Below are positions 1 to 9,558 of a stretch of 64,000 nucleotides of DNA, one piece after another. Below the pieces are notes generated by a model. The model searched no databases. It saw only the letters and a list, made by a program, of their open reading frames with translations, and had not been told where the DNA came from. The DNA comes from Pseudosulfitobacter sp. DSM 107133 (GTDB lineage Bacteria; Pseudomonadota; Alphaproteobacteria; Rhodobacterales; Rhodobacteraceae): contig NZ_CP085155.1 in the NCBI RefSeq assembly GCF_022788695.1, positions 496,001 to 560,000 on the forward strand, written 5' to 3'. The translations under genes were made by a program, and so were the position numbers. Within the stretch, counting starts at the first letter, position 1; each line of letters begins with the position of its first letter.

Positions 1-2
1 TG

Positions 3-1625
3 ATTGAACCGCTTGAGCGCGCGATGGAGCTGACGCCCATCCTGGCCGAGCTTGGCTACAACGAAAGCCATTCGTTCAACGGTTTGCTGCAAACCACAAC
101 CGATGGCGGCCCGTCGATGGGCGAAAGCCGCAAGCTGCGTGGCCTGTGGTATGCGGTTGCGATCTGGGTCAAGGATGGCCCCGGCATGGGCAAGCTGGTT
201 GCCGACTGGATGACCGACGGGCGCACCCATATCGACCACCATTCGGTCGATTACGCACGCTTCAACGAATTCCAGCTGAACGAGGATTACATCTCGGGCC
301 GCTGTGCAGAAACCGCCGCGAAAATCTATAACCCGCCGGTTCACCCGCGCGAACCCTTTGCCAATGCCCGTGGCATCCGCCGCTCGCCGTTCTATGAGCG
401 CGAAATCGAACTGGGTGGTCACTTTATGGAGCTTGGCGGCTGGGAGCGGGCGCACGGCTATGAAGCCAACGCGCATCTGCTTGAGAAATATGCCGATCAG
501 GTGCCTGTGCGTGAAAACGAGTGGGACAACCGTCACTTCTGGCGCGTGTCCAACGCCGAGCAGCTGGAGATGAGCGCCGACTGCGGCATCATCAACCTGT
601 CGCACTTCCACATGACCGACATTTCGGGGCCCGACCATGTCGCGCTGATGGAATGGCTGTGCGCCGCCAAAGTCGGTGGCGACAATATGGTTGGCAAGGG
701 CATCTATACCCACATGCTGGACGAAGAAGGCAACGTACGCGCCGACTTTACCGTGTTCCGCATGGCCGATCGTTGCCGTTTGGTGAACGGGGCCGATGCC
801 GGCCCGCGCGATCTGGAATATATGAAGCGCACCGCGCAGGACCGTGGGCTGGACGTCACCATCACCGACGTGACCGAAGCCTATACTACCATCGGCATCT
901 GGGGCCCGAATGCCCGTGACACCCTGAAAAAGGTCGTCGCGGACCCGGACGGGCTGGATCACGAAAACTTCCCCTTCGCGGCCATCAAGCAGATCGAGAT
1001 TGCAGGCAAATCGGTCAGCGCCTTCCGCATCTCTTATGTGGGCGAACAGGGCTGGGAACTTCACCTGCCCTACGCGGACGGTCTGGCCGTCTGGGACGCG
1101 CTGCGTGAAACCGGTGTCATGGCGTTCGGCGTCGAAACCTATGCAAACTCGCGTCGTCTGGAAAAATCGCTGCGCCTGCAAAACGCTGACTTGCAAACGC
1201 GCTACAACCTGTACGAGGCAGACCTGTCGCGTCCCAAGGTCAAAGAGGCCGATTTCTGCGGCAAGGAAAAGCACCTTGAGTATCGCGCACGCGAACATCA
1301 GCCTGCCATGCTGTGCACATTGGTGATGCATGACAACGTCGATAGCCAGGGCGTCGCGCGTTATCCGGTGAACACCATGCCGGTGATGGACCCCGAGACC
1401 AACGAAGTGCTGGTTGATGCGTTGGGGCGTCGTTCCTATACCTCGTCGCAGGCGTTCGGCCCGACCGTTGGCAAAAACATCATGCTGGCCTATCTGCCGC
1501 ATGACTATTGCCAGATCGGTCGCAAACTGCGGGTGACGTATTTTGACGAGCCGTTCGAGGTTGAGGTTGCTGGCATCGGCTATGCGCCGCTGTACGACCC
1601 CGAAAACCTCAAGCCGCGCAGCTAA
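3..1625 (+). CDS. FAD-dependent dehydrogenase / GcvT fusion (dimethylglycine or sarcosine dehydrogenase-like), 5' end cut by window
   Basis: The reading frame is already open at the left edge, so the N-terminus is missing; the first in-window ATG (24) is internal. The visible part starts in the last section of a DAO-type FAD domain (DGGPSMGE, GLWYAVAIWVKDGPG), passes through the linker domain, and continues into a full aminomethyltransferase (GcvT) fold with GYVGEQGWEL-like sequence (SYVGEQGWELHLPY) and a GcvT C-terminal barrel. This architecture is that of dimethylglycine and sarcosine dehydrogenases (about 800 residues), which oxidatively demethylate N-methylglycines and pass the C1 unit to tetrahydrofolate. 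The GbcA/GbcB-like genes downstream make dimethylglycine the likeliest substrate; N-methylproline is an alternative. An intrinsic terminator follows at 1650-1680. Confidence 0.85.
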   Translation: MEPLERAMELTPILAELGYNESHSFNGLLQTTTDGGPSMGESRKLRGLWYAVAIWVKDGPGMGKLVADWMTDGRTHIDHHSVDYARFNEFQLNEDYISGRCAETAAKIYNPPVHPREPFANARGIRRSPFYEREIELGGHFMELGGWERAHGYEANAHLLEKYADQVPVRENEWDNRHFWRVSNAEQLEMSADCGIINLSHFHMTDISGPDHVALMEWLCAAKVGGDNMVGKGIYTHMLDEEGNVRADFTVFRMADRCRLVNGADAGPRDLEYMKRTAQDRGLDVTITDVTEAYTTIGIWGPNARDTLKKVVADPDGLDHENFPFAAIKQIEIAGKSVSAFRISYVGEQGWELHLPYADGLAVWDALRETGVMAFGVETYANSRRLEKSLRLQNADLQTRYNLYEADLSRPKVKEADFCGKEKHLEYRAREHQPAMLCTLVMHDNVDSQGVARYPVNTMPVMDPETNEVLVDALGRRSYTSSQAFGPTVGKNIMLAYLPHDYCQIGRKLRVTYFDEPFEVEVAGIGYAPLYDPENLKPRS

Positions 1626-1649
1626 GCTGCAAGGTCAGGACACAACAAG

Positions 1650-1680
1650 AAACCGGCGGGAACACTCCTGCCGGTTTTTT
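1650..1680 (+). terminator. Rho-independent terminator of the FAD-GcvT gene
   Basis: A 10-bp stem, ACCGGCGGGA (1652-1661) against TCCTGCCGGT (1666-1675), has one G-T pair and a 4-nt loop, and runs into six T's (1675-1680). It lies 25 bases past the stop codon. Confidence 0.85.
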
Positions 1681-1700
1681 CATGGCTGAATGGGTCCTAT

Positions 1701-1799
1701 AGCGTCCCGCCTTTAACCTGAAACACGAGGATCGCTTTTCGCGTTGGAGGCGCAGCCGACAGGCAGCGAACAAGCGATTCAAGTTTAAGGCGGGGCGCT
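1701..1799. repeat. Palindromic intergenic repeat (REP/MITE-like) overlapping the lysR 3' end
   Basis: A left arm at 1701-1722 (AGCGTCCCGCCTTTAACC...) and a right arm at 1778-1799 are inverted repeats matching at 19 of 22 positions. Inside them a second pair, ATCGCTT (1731-1737) and AAGCGAT (1772-1778), nests, followed by TTCGC/GCGAA. The element abuts the TAG stop of the leftward LysR gene (1800-1802). It looks like an interspersed palindromic repeat rather than a plain terminator; only one copy is present in the window. Confidence 0.55.
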
Positions 1800-2675
1800 C
1801 TAAGCCGGTTTCGCCAGCCATTCCGCAAACAGTCGTGCATTCGCTGACGCACGCCCATGAATGCGCAGATAAAACGAATGCGGCGACTCCATCGTTTCCG
1901 GCGTCAGCCGGACCAATCGTCCGCTGCTCAGATAGCCGCCCAGCAATCCTTCCCAGCCCAACACCGCGCCAATGTGATCTTCTGCCGCCTGAAGCGAGAT
2001 CAGGTAATTGTTCAGATAAAATCCGGGGCCGGACGGCGCCGTGCGGTCGAAATTGGCAAACCAGTCTGTCCATTCGGTATAGGGGTTGATGCCGGATTGC
2101 GTGTGAATAAGCGGAACCGACAGCAGATCGTCGATGTTCTCGATTTTCCAGGTCTCGGCAAATTGTTCACTGCCCATCGCCAGAATCCGGTCGTGGAACA
2201 ACACACGCGTTTCTCCTTCTTCGGAAGACGGATCGCCATAGTGAATACTCAGGTCGACACCCTGCGCTTTTCCCTGATCTTGGATGAGCTGTGATATAGC
2301 CACTCCGGGATGGGTCTTCCAGAAAGCGCCCAGGCGCGGCGTCAGCCAAAGACCGCTCATCGCTGTCGTCGCAGAGATCGAAGCCCCCATATGCGCCTGA
2401 TGGTTTCGGATCCGCGCGACGCATTCCGATATCGTTTCAAAACCGCGTTGCAAGGCAACAAACAGCAAGGCCCCTGATTCGGTCAGCTCGACGCCCCTAT
2501 AATGCCTGTTAAACAAGGGCTGATCCAACTCCCGCTCCAAAGCCTTGATGCGGTGACTTACGGCGGCGGGGGTCACGTTCAACTCGGCTGATGCCTGCTT
2601 GAAGCTCAAATTTCGTGCAGCGGCCTCAAAACAGGCAAGATCACCGAGTGAGGGCAGATCATAGGGTTTCAGCAC
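1800..2675 (-). CDS. LysR-family transcriptional regulator (GcvA-like)
   Basis: A 291-residue protein of normal LysR length. The N-terminal winged helix-turn-helix is clear (DLACFEAAARNLSFKQASAE, then NVTPAAVSHRIKALE, residues about 10-70), followed by a periplasmic-binding-like effector domain of the GcvA subgroup (WLTPRLGAFWKTHPGVAI). GTG at 2675 is the start because no upstream in-frame ATG exists and the helix-turn-helix begins directly. It is divergent from the Rieske oxygenase gene, with a 157-base intergenic region full of dyads, so it probably controls that operon and itself. The effector is unknown; a methylated amine or amino acid is a guess from context. Confidence 0.85.
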   Translation of the reverse strand: MLKPYDLPSLGDLACFEAAARNLSFKQASAELNVTPAAVSHRIKALERELDQPLFNRHYRGVELTESGALLFVALQRGFETISECVARIRNHQAHMGASISATTAMSGLWLTPRLGAFWKTHPGVAISQLIQDQGKAQGVDLSIHYGDPSSEEGETRVLFHDRILAMGSEQFAETWKIENIDDLLSVPLIHTQSGINPYTEWTDWFANFDRTAPSGPGFYLNNYLISLQAAEDHIGAVLGWEGLLGGYLSSGRLVRLTPETMESPHSFYLRIHGRASANARLFAEWLAKPA

Positions 2676-2725
2676 TGGAATAGTCGCTTTCTGTTCTGGG
2701 ATGTCGCCAATGGATCACAGCCAAA

Positions 2726-4071
<1,346 letters not shown>

Positions 4072-4077
4072 CAGCAG

Positions 4078-5160
4078 ATGACAAAGAAACTGGCCGTCAA
4101 AACCGATCACTGGACCGATGACGAACCGCTTGAATGTGTCTCGATCCTGCCTGAATCGCCGGATGTTGTCACAGCGTGCTTTCAGGCGCCTTCGGGGCGG
4201 GATTTCAACTTTGATGCGGGGCAGTTCGTCACGCTTGAGCTGCCAGTGCCGGGCGGGCCGCTTTACCGCACCTACACGATTTCGTCGTCGCCTTCGCGCC
4301 CCAAGTCGCTGACGATCACGATCAAGGCGCAGCCGGATTCCATCGGCACCCGCTGGATCATCGACAACCTGCGTCAGGGCATGACACTCAAGGCGATGGG
4401 CCCGGCCGGGCACTTCACCTCGTCCGTGCACCCTGCTGAAAAATATCTGTTTATCTCGGCCGGTTCGGGCATCACGCCCATGATGTCCATGACCACCGAG
4501 ATCTACGATCTGGGGCGTCCATGTGACATCGTCTTTGTCAACTGCGCCCGCAGCCCGTCGGAAATCATTTTCAAGCGTCGCCTCGAGCATATGGCCACCC
4601 GTATTTCGGGTCTGGATCTGAAATGGGTCGTCGAAAAGGCCGACATCTATCAGCCCTGGACCGGATACCAGGGGCGGTTCAACCAGCTGATGCTGGGTTT
4701 GATGGCTCCCGACTATCTGGAACGCGAAGTGTTCTGCTGCGGTCCCGAGGTCTTTATGCAATCGGTGCGCGAGGCGCTGGCCGGTCTGGGCTTTGACATG
4801 GACCATTACCATCAGGAAAGCTTCCAGGCGCCACAGCTTCCTACGATGGACAATATCGAAGTTCCCACACCCGAAGACGATCTGCCGGAAGAGCATGTTC
4901 AGGCCGAGGTGGTCTTTGACATCAGCGGTGTCACGACCAACTGCCCCGAAACCGATACTGTCCTTGCCGCTGCACGTTCGGCCGGCATTGCGATCCCGTC
5001 GGGCTGCACCTTTGGTGTCTGCGGCACCTGCAAGGTCAAAAAGAACAGCGGCGATGTGCATATGGTGCACAACGGCGGCATCACCGAGGAAGAGATCGAC
5101 GAAGGCTACATTCTCGCCTGCTGCTCGAACCCGCGCGGACGGGTCCAGCTTGACCTCTGA
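4078..5160 (+). CDS. gbcB: Ferredoxin reductase component, GbcB-like (FAD/NAD(P)H plus plant-type 2Fe-2S)
   Basis: A 360-residue electron-transfer partner for the Rieske oxygenase. An N-terminal FNR-type FAD domain (RTYTISSSPS, about residues 63-72) precedes an NAD(P)H-binding domain (FISAGSGITPMMSM). After a linker a C-terminal plant-type ferredoxin domain carries C310, C315, C318 and C348 (SGCTFGVCGTC and ACC). It passes electrons from NAD(P)H to the oxygenase. It is six bases behind gbcA and surely cotranscribed. A hairpin with a 9-bp perfect stem follows the stop. Confidence 0.88.
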   Translation: MTKKLAVKTDHWTDDEPLECVSILPESPDVVTACFQAPSGRDFNFDAGQFVTLELPVPGGPLYRTYTISSSPSRPKSLTITIKAQPDSIGTRWIIDNLRQGMTLKAMGPAGHFTSSVHPAEKYLFISAGSGITPMMSMTTEIYDLGRPCDIVFVNCARSPSEIIFKRRLEHMATRISGLDLKWVVEKADIYQPWTGYQGRFNQLMLGLMAPDYLEREVFCCGPEVFMQSVREALAGLGFDMDHYHQESFQAPQLPTMDNIEVPTPEDDLPEEHVQAEVVFDISGVTTNCPETDTVLAAARSAGIAIPSGCTFGVCGTCKVKKNSGDVHMVHNGGITEEEIDEGYILACCSNPRGRVQLDL

Positions 5161-5187
5161 GGTTGCGGCGATCTTGGGATGAAGTAC

Positions 5188-5223
5188 CAAAGCCGGGGTG
5201 GTTCTGCTGCTCCGGCTTTGTTT
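5188..5223. terminator. Terminator hairpin between gbcB and the convergent regulator
   Basis: Perfect 9-bp stem CAAAGCCGG (5188-5196) against CCGGCTTTG (5212-5220), followed by TTT. It lies between convergent genes and overlaps the stop of the leftward regulator, so it could act on the gbcAB transcript. Confidence 0.7.
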
Positions 5224-6268
5224 ATGTGTAATTGCGCAGCAGAACGCCCACGGCAGGCAGGTCCTCGCCCGCTTCGCTGTGTCCGGCCTGGGCCTTGCGA
5301 TATTCTGACGGAGTCACGCCACGCTCGGCCTTGAGCGTGCGCGACAGGTGCGGTCCATCGCAAAAGCCGCAGGCCAGCGCGACCTCGGTGATCGACGCAT
5401 CGGTTGCGCGCAGCCGTTGCAGCGCCCGTTCCAGCCGCAAATCCAGATAGACCTTGGTCGGGGTCTGATGCAGATCGGCAAGAAACCGGCGCTCAAGCGT
5501 TCTGCGCCCCACGTCCAGCGCGCGCGCCAGTTCGTCGACAGTTTTTGGCATTTCAAGATGCTGCTGCATCCGCAACACCGCACGTTTTACCAGCGCATCG
5601 GTGGCGCGTTTGGCCGAATTGTGACTGGGCTGGGGTTTTTCACCGCTCATCGCGTCGTCGATCATCATGATGTTCAGGCTTTTGATCGCGGCAGACTGGC
5701 CAACGTGTCGCTGCACAAGAAAGGCCGCCAGATGCGCCGCCCCGTGCCCGCCCGAACAGGTCAGCCTGTCCCGGTCGACCACGAAAATCTGGTCAGATAT
5801 CGGGGATTCCGCTTCGAACTGGTCCAGAAAATCCTGATGGTGGAACCAGCTGACGCAGCAGCGATAGCCCTTGAGCAACCCCGCCCGCTGCAAGATGAAA
5901 ACGCCGGTACACAACCCCACCAAGGGCACACCCGCCTCTGCCTGCTTCAGCAGGAAATCCTGTGTAGCACCGTTCAATGCGGCGCTGTCACCGATCAGGC
6001 CGCCGACCACGACGATATAATCGTACCGCCCAGCTTGTCGCAGACGCGTATCGGGTTGAACCCTGACGCCACAGCTTGAGCGGATCGATTCAAGCGTGTC
6101 CGAAAGCACCACCCAGTCGCACAGGATCGGGCGCGAGTGATCGGCCTCGTCTGCGGCCAGCCGCAGGACGTCGACAAAGTTGGCAAAGGCCGACAACGTA
6201 AAGCGGTCAGCGAGCAGGAACGCGACCCGAAGACGTTTGGTGACTGGCGGTGTGGCGGCTTTGGTCAT
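5222..6268 (-). CDS. GlxA-family AraC-type regulator with DJ-1/PfpI-like domain (GbdR-like)
   Basis: A 348-residue protein. Residues about 10-190 form a class I glutamine amidotransferase/DJ-1-like sensor domain with the elbow GLCTGVFIL. The last about 110 residues are an AraC helix-turn-helix pair (VDELARALDVGRRTLERRF, then ITEVALACGFCDGPHLSRTL). GbdR, which activates betaine catabolism genes in Pseudomonas, has this architecture, so the location next to gbcAB suggests control of betaine demethylation. It is convergent to gbcAB and lies 102 bases downstream of the aromatic operon in the same direction. Its ATG (6268) has only a weak GAAAG ribosome site. The specific effector is inferred only. 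Confidence 0.82.
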   Translation of the reverse strand: MTKAATPPVTKRLRVAFLLADRFTLSAFANFVDVLRLAADEADHSRPILCDWVVLSDTLESIRSSCGVRVQPDTRLRQAGRYDYIVVVGGLIGDSAALNGATQDFLLKQAEAGVPLVGLCTGVFILQRAGLLKGYRCCVSWFHHQDFLDQFEAESPISDQIFVVDRDRLTCSGGHGAAHLAAFLVQRHVGQSAAIKSLNIMMIDDAMSGEKPQPSHNSAKRATDALVKRAVLRMQQHLEMPKTVDELARALDVGRRTLERRFLADLHQTPTKVYLDLRLERALQRLRATDASITEVALACGFCDGPHLSRTLKAERGVTPSEYRKAQAGHSEAGEDLPAVGVLLRNYT

Positions 6269-6370
6269 GTCGCTATCTTTCAGGCAGGATGACGCAATTA
6301 TACACGCTCGGTCAGATGGTTTTCCACGCTCTGCGACCTTGTGCAGACACGGTGCGACCTGCCAGGGCGA

Positions 6371-6898
6371 TCAATTGGGGGCGACAGACGCCATTTGCAC
6401 CGATAGCGCCTGTATGCTGGCCTTCAGGTCCTGTTCATGACGCACCGGCAGTTGCCGCACAGACGTAACGGCGGCCTGATCCAGAAGAACATCGCGGTCC
6501 CATCCGCTGTCAGTCATGTCGCGCCATTCAACATTCAGGTGCACCCGCGTGTGATCGAACAGATGACGCAGGGCGTGGGCGGGCAATGTTGCGGCTGCCA
6601 AGACGTCCTTGGCAGGCACCGCAAGCTTCACCCTGACCGGCGCGGGCTGCGCAGCCGTACGGACAGCGGCAAGACCCTCGCTTAAACGCCGCGCAGCAAG
6701 GGCCGCACGAGCAACCGTTCGGGCCGTTTCGCTGCCCTTAGACAGGCTGCTGTCGGGCATATCGTTAATCAGGCGTGCCAGCACCGATGTCAGACGCCGC
6801 ACCGCCAGCAATTCATCCGTCGGGGCGGCAGGCGCATCATAGCGCGCGCCGCTGCCCTGCCGTTCGATCAGTGCCTTACGCGCGTCCTCCAGCGACAT
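6371..6898 (-). CDS. Maleylpyruvate isomerase-like (DinB/MDMPI N-terminal) protein with missing metal ligands
   Basis: A 175-residue protein. The sequences RQGSGARYDAPAAP, LPAHALRHLFDHTRVHLNVE and WRDMTDSGWD resemble the maleylpyruvate isomerase N-terminal-domain family found beside gentisate dioxygenases. As I recall it, the characterised mycothiol-dependent enzyme binds zinc through a His in an early helix and an E-x3-H pair near the domain end. Here those segments read ARAALAARR and DLKASIQAL, with neither His nor Glu in place. ATG 6898 is preferred over 6907 because GAGGA sits nine bases before it. It starts just inside the gentisate dioxygenase stop, implying translational coupling. Isomerisation of maleylpyruvate is the expected role from context, but activity is doubtful. 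Confidence 0.6.
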   Translation of the reverse strand: MSLEDARKALIERQGSGARYDAPAAPTDELLAVRRLTSVLARLINDMPDSSLSKGSETARTVARAALAARRLSEGLAAVRTAAQPAPVRVKLAVPAKDVLAAATLPAHALRHLFDHTRVHLNVEWRDMTDSGWDRDVLLDQAAVTSVRQLPVRHEQDLKASIQALSVQMASVAPN

Positions 6899-6903
6899 GC
6901 GGG

Positions 6904-8004
6904 TCATTCCTCGACAAATGCCGTGCGGTCGAAATGCAGTCGCTCCATGATCGGCGCATCCGAAAACTGGAACAGATCGAACGTGTCGTCCGCCTGAAGC
7001 TTGCAGCTGACCCAGGACGGGACGACGAACATGTCTCCGATGTCCAGCTTGTGTTCGGTCCCGTCCAGAACAACCGATCCCCTGCCCGAAAACACCTGAA
7101 ACACCGAAGACCCCACATCGCGCCGCGTGCGGCTGGTTGCGCCCGCGCGCAGGCGGTGGAACTGACAGCGTATGGTGGGCATGACATCGCCGCCGGTGGT
7201 GGGGTTCACAAACCGGATACCCGCGTGGCCAAGGCTGTAGGTCGCCGGCTGGCCCTCGTCTTCCAGCAACAGCTGTTCGGTCAACGCACGGTCGGTGAAT
7301 TCCCAGCGGAACGCGGCCAGCGGGCTGGAAACTGTGTCTTCCAGTTTGGACAGCGGGCGCAGTCCGGGATGGGCCCACAGCCGCTCGCCCCGGCTGAAAC
7401 GCGGGGTGGCATAGTCGGTGACGCGGTCGGAGCCGAACTCAAAGAACCCCACATCGTTCTGTTTTGAAAACGGAATATCCAGCCCGTCGATCCAGGCCAT
7501 CGGCTGGTCGGTGTCGTTGTGGTGCCCGTGGAAATTCCAGCCAGGCGTCAGCAACAGATCGCCGCGCGACATGCGCACCGGATCGCCGTTCACCACCGTC
7601 CAGACCCCTTCGCCCTCGACCACAAAGCGAAAGGCGTTCTGGGCATGGCGGTGTTCGGGCGCGGTTTCGCGGGGCCCCAGATACTGAATAGCCGCCCACA
7701 ACGTCGGGCTGACATAGGCCTTGCCACCCAGACCGGGGTTGGCAAGCCCGATGGCGCGCCGTTCACCGCCCCGCCCCACCGGGATCAGATCGCCCGAGGC
7801 TTCGGCCAGCGGCAAAAGATCTTTCCAGCGCCACACATGGGGCAACGCGGCGGGCTTGGGATGCATTGGCATCAGATCGCCCGTTTGGGTCCACAGCGGG
7901 ATCAGGTGCTGGTCCTCGAACCCCTTGTACAGCGCGCGCAGCTCGGGCGTGTCTTCGGGTTGCATCCCATGTGCCACGTTTTCATGTGTGATGTCGTCGG
8001 TCAT
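6904..8004 (-). CDS. gtdA: Gentisate 1,2-dioxygenase
   Basis: A 366-residue bicupin enzyme of usual family length that cleaves gentisate to maleylpyruvate with Fe(II) and oxygen. The N-terminal cupin has the iron ligands H118 and H120 (PEHRHAQNAFRF) and H159 (TPGWNFHGHH), with VVEGEGVWTVVNGD between them. A second cupin lies at about residues 270-350 (VFQVFSGRGSVVLDG, IGDMFVVPSW). The start has an AAGGAG site. It lies between the fumarylpyruvate hydrolase gene upstream and the isomerase-like gene downstream, the expected neighbours of the gentisate pathway. Confidence 0.92.
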   Translation of the reverse strand: MTDDITHENVAHGMQPEDTPELRALYKGFEDQHLIPLWTQTGDLMPMHPKPAALPHVWRWKDLLPLAEASGDLIPVGRGGERRAIGLANPGLGGKAYVSPTLWAAIQYLGPRETAPEHRHAQNAFRFVVEGEGVWTVVNGDPVRMSRGDLLLTPGWNFHGHHNDTDQPMAWIDGLDIPFSKQNDVGFFEFGSDRVTDYATPRFSRGERLWAHPGLRPLSKLEDTVSSPLAAFRWEFTDRALTEQLLLEDEGQPATYSLGHAGIRFVNPTTGGDVMPTIRCQFHRLRAGATSRTRRDVGSSVFQVFSGRGSVVLDGTEHKLDIGDMFVVPSWVSCKLQADDTFDLFQFSDAPIMERLHFDRTAFVEE

Positions 8005-8030
8005 CTCGGTCTCCTTTCGGGGTGGCTGCC

Positions 8031-8726
8031 TCAGACAGCGGGGCCGATTGTGGTTGTCAGATCGCCCAGCCCGTCAATGGACACCACACAGATGTCACCG
8101 GCGACCAGCGGTCCGACACCCGCAGGGGTGCCTGTCATGATGATATCGCCCGCCTTCAGCGCAATCGAATGGGAAATGATCGAGATCACCTCGGGCACGG
8201 TCCAGATCAGCTCGGACAGATCCGCCTCTTGTTTGACCGCACCGTTCACCGTCAGCCGGATCGCCCCCGCCGACAGGTGACCCACATCGCTGACCCTGTG
8301 CAGCGCGGCCATGGGCGCCGAACGGTCAAAAGCCTTGCCCCAATCCCACGGCCGCCCCTTTTCGCGCGCGTCCAGTTGCAGATCGCGGCGGGTCAGATCG
8401 TTGCCGACACCATAGCCATAGACATGGTTCAGCGCCTCAGCTTCTGCGATATTCACACCATCCGTGCCGATGGCAACGATCAGTTCCGCCTCGTAATGGA
8501 AATTTTCCGTTTCGGGGGGATAGGCCACCGTTTCACCGTCTTGCACCACAGCGTCTGCGGGCTTTGTGAAAAAGAACGGCGGATCGCGGTCGGGGTCTTT
8601 GCCCATCTCGATGGCATGCGCAGCATAGTTGCGCCCCACGCAAAAGATGCGGCGGATCGGAAAGCGCAGCGCATCACCTGTGACGGGCAGGCTGGGCGTT
8701 GGCATGGGATCAAAAACAAAAGTCAT
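8031..8726 (-). CDS. Fumarylacetoacetate hydrolase-family protein, probable fumarylpyruvate hydrolase
   Basis: A 231-residue FAH-fold enzyme. FCVGRNYAAHAIEMG (about residues 28-42) and the metal-binding E79-x-E81 (FHYEAELIVAIG) with D110 (GNDLTRRDLQ) match the short single-domain FAH hydrolases, and TGTPAGVG closes the fold. In a gentisate pathway the product would be fumarate plus pyruvate. ATG 8726 is chosen because AGGA precedes it at eight bases and homology begins there, although the frame stays open upstream to 8963. It ends 26 bases before gtdA. Confidence 0.86.
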   Translation of the reverse strand: MTFVFDPMPTPSLPVTGDALRFPIRRIFCVGRNYAAHAIEMGKDPDRDPPFFFTKPADAVVQDGETVAYPPETENFHYEAELIVAIGTDGVNIAEAEALNHVYGYGVGNDLTRRDLQLDAREKGRPWDWGKAFDRSAPMAALHRVSDVGHLSAGAIRLTVNGAVKQEADLSELIWTVPEVISIISHSIALKAGDIIMTGTPAGVGPLVAGDICVVSIDGLGDLTTTIGPAV

Positions 8727-8779
8727 CTGGAGTTCCTGTTCATGTGGCAGGCCGCGCAACGGCCCGCCCGGATCATTGG

Positions 8780-9496
8780 TCAATCGCGACCGGCTTCGAT
8801 GATTTTCTCTGCCAGCAATTCGGGATTGGTCAGAAATGTCGAATGGCTGCCGGGCATCGACACAAGGCGGTAAAGCCCCAGCTTTTCGGACAGGCGCGGG
8901 TGCCACGGATAAGAGGCAGGCAGCGCAATGTCTTGTTGCATGTGCAGATAGCTTTTGCCGCAATCAAATTCGGCGGGTGATTTAGACAGCACGATCTTGT
9001 CCGCCATGGTGCGATAGGGATGCGGCACAAGATCGGCCATGTGTTTTTCCACAGTGGCAAGATCGGCATCGTTCATAAACGCTTCGCGCAGGATCGGGAG
9101 CGGGAAGCCCACAGTTCCCGTGGCGGCGCCCATTTCGTCAAACATGGCGACATAATGCGGCGGCACCATGTCCAGCAGGCTTTCGCCGGGGTTCGGCACA
9201 AAGGCAGAGTAATAGATCAGGCGACGGATCTTGCCAGCTGGCAGCTTGTCATAGGCACCGGTAATGGCCATCCCGCCCCAGCTGTGCCCCAGCAACACCA
9301 CGTCATCCATATCTGCAAGCACATCGACAAGGCTGTCGATGGCATCGGCAAGCGTGATCTCTGCGGGGTTATCGCCCGCCCGGTTGCCCGCAAGCGTCGG
9401 ACAGGTCACCTGATGGCCCGCGCCGCGCAGCAAATCCGCCACTTTTTCGAAATGGGCGCCTGTGTGCGCTGCGCCATGTACCAATACAAATTTCAC
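8780..9496 (-). CDS. Alpha/beta hydrolase (methylesterase/hydroxynitrile lyase-like)
   Basis: A 238-residue single-domain alpha/beta hydrolase. It begins VKFVLVHGAAHTGAHF (oxyanion strand), has the nucleophile elbow GHSWGG with S72, and ends with a catalytic His candidate in PGSHSTFL. GTG 9496 is taken as start because GGAG lies seven bases upstream; the upstream open stretch has no homology. It sits in the aromatic operon between the fusion enzyme and the FAH gene. If the pathway passes through CoA thioesters, a gentisyl-CoA thioesterase is needed and no hotdog thioesterase is visible, so this enzyme is a candidate by elimination. Ester hydrolysis of a salicylate ester is an alternative. Confidence 0.78.
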   Translation of the reverse strand: MKFVLVHGAAHTGAHFEKVADLLRGAGHQVTCPTLAGNRAGDNPAEITLADAIDSLVDVLADMDDVVLLGHSWGGMAITGAYDKLPAGKIRRLIYYSAFVPNPGESLLDMVPPHYVAMFDEMGAATGTVGFPLPILREAFMNDADLATVEKHMADLVPHPYRTMADKIVLSKSPAEFDCGKSYLHMQQDIALPASYPWHPRLSEKLGLYRLVSMPGSHSTFLTNPELLAEKIIEAGRD

Positions 9497-9558
9497 TGTG
9501 TGTCTCCACTTCCCAGATAGTCTTGCGCCCCTTGGAACGCCTTGCACGTATCCCCCGA

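Noticed and set aside
6371..7378. A longer 335-codon reading of the isomerase-like gene
   Set aside because: The first 160 codons overlap gentisate dioxygenase out of frame and show no homology; a coupled ATG with GAGGA lies at 6898.
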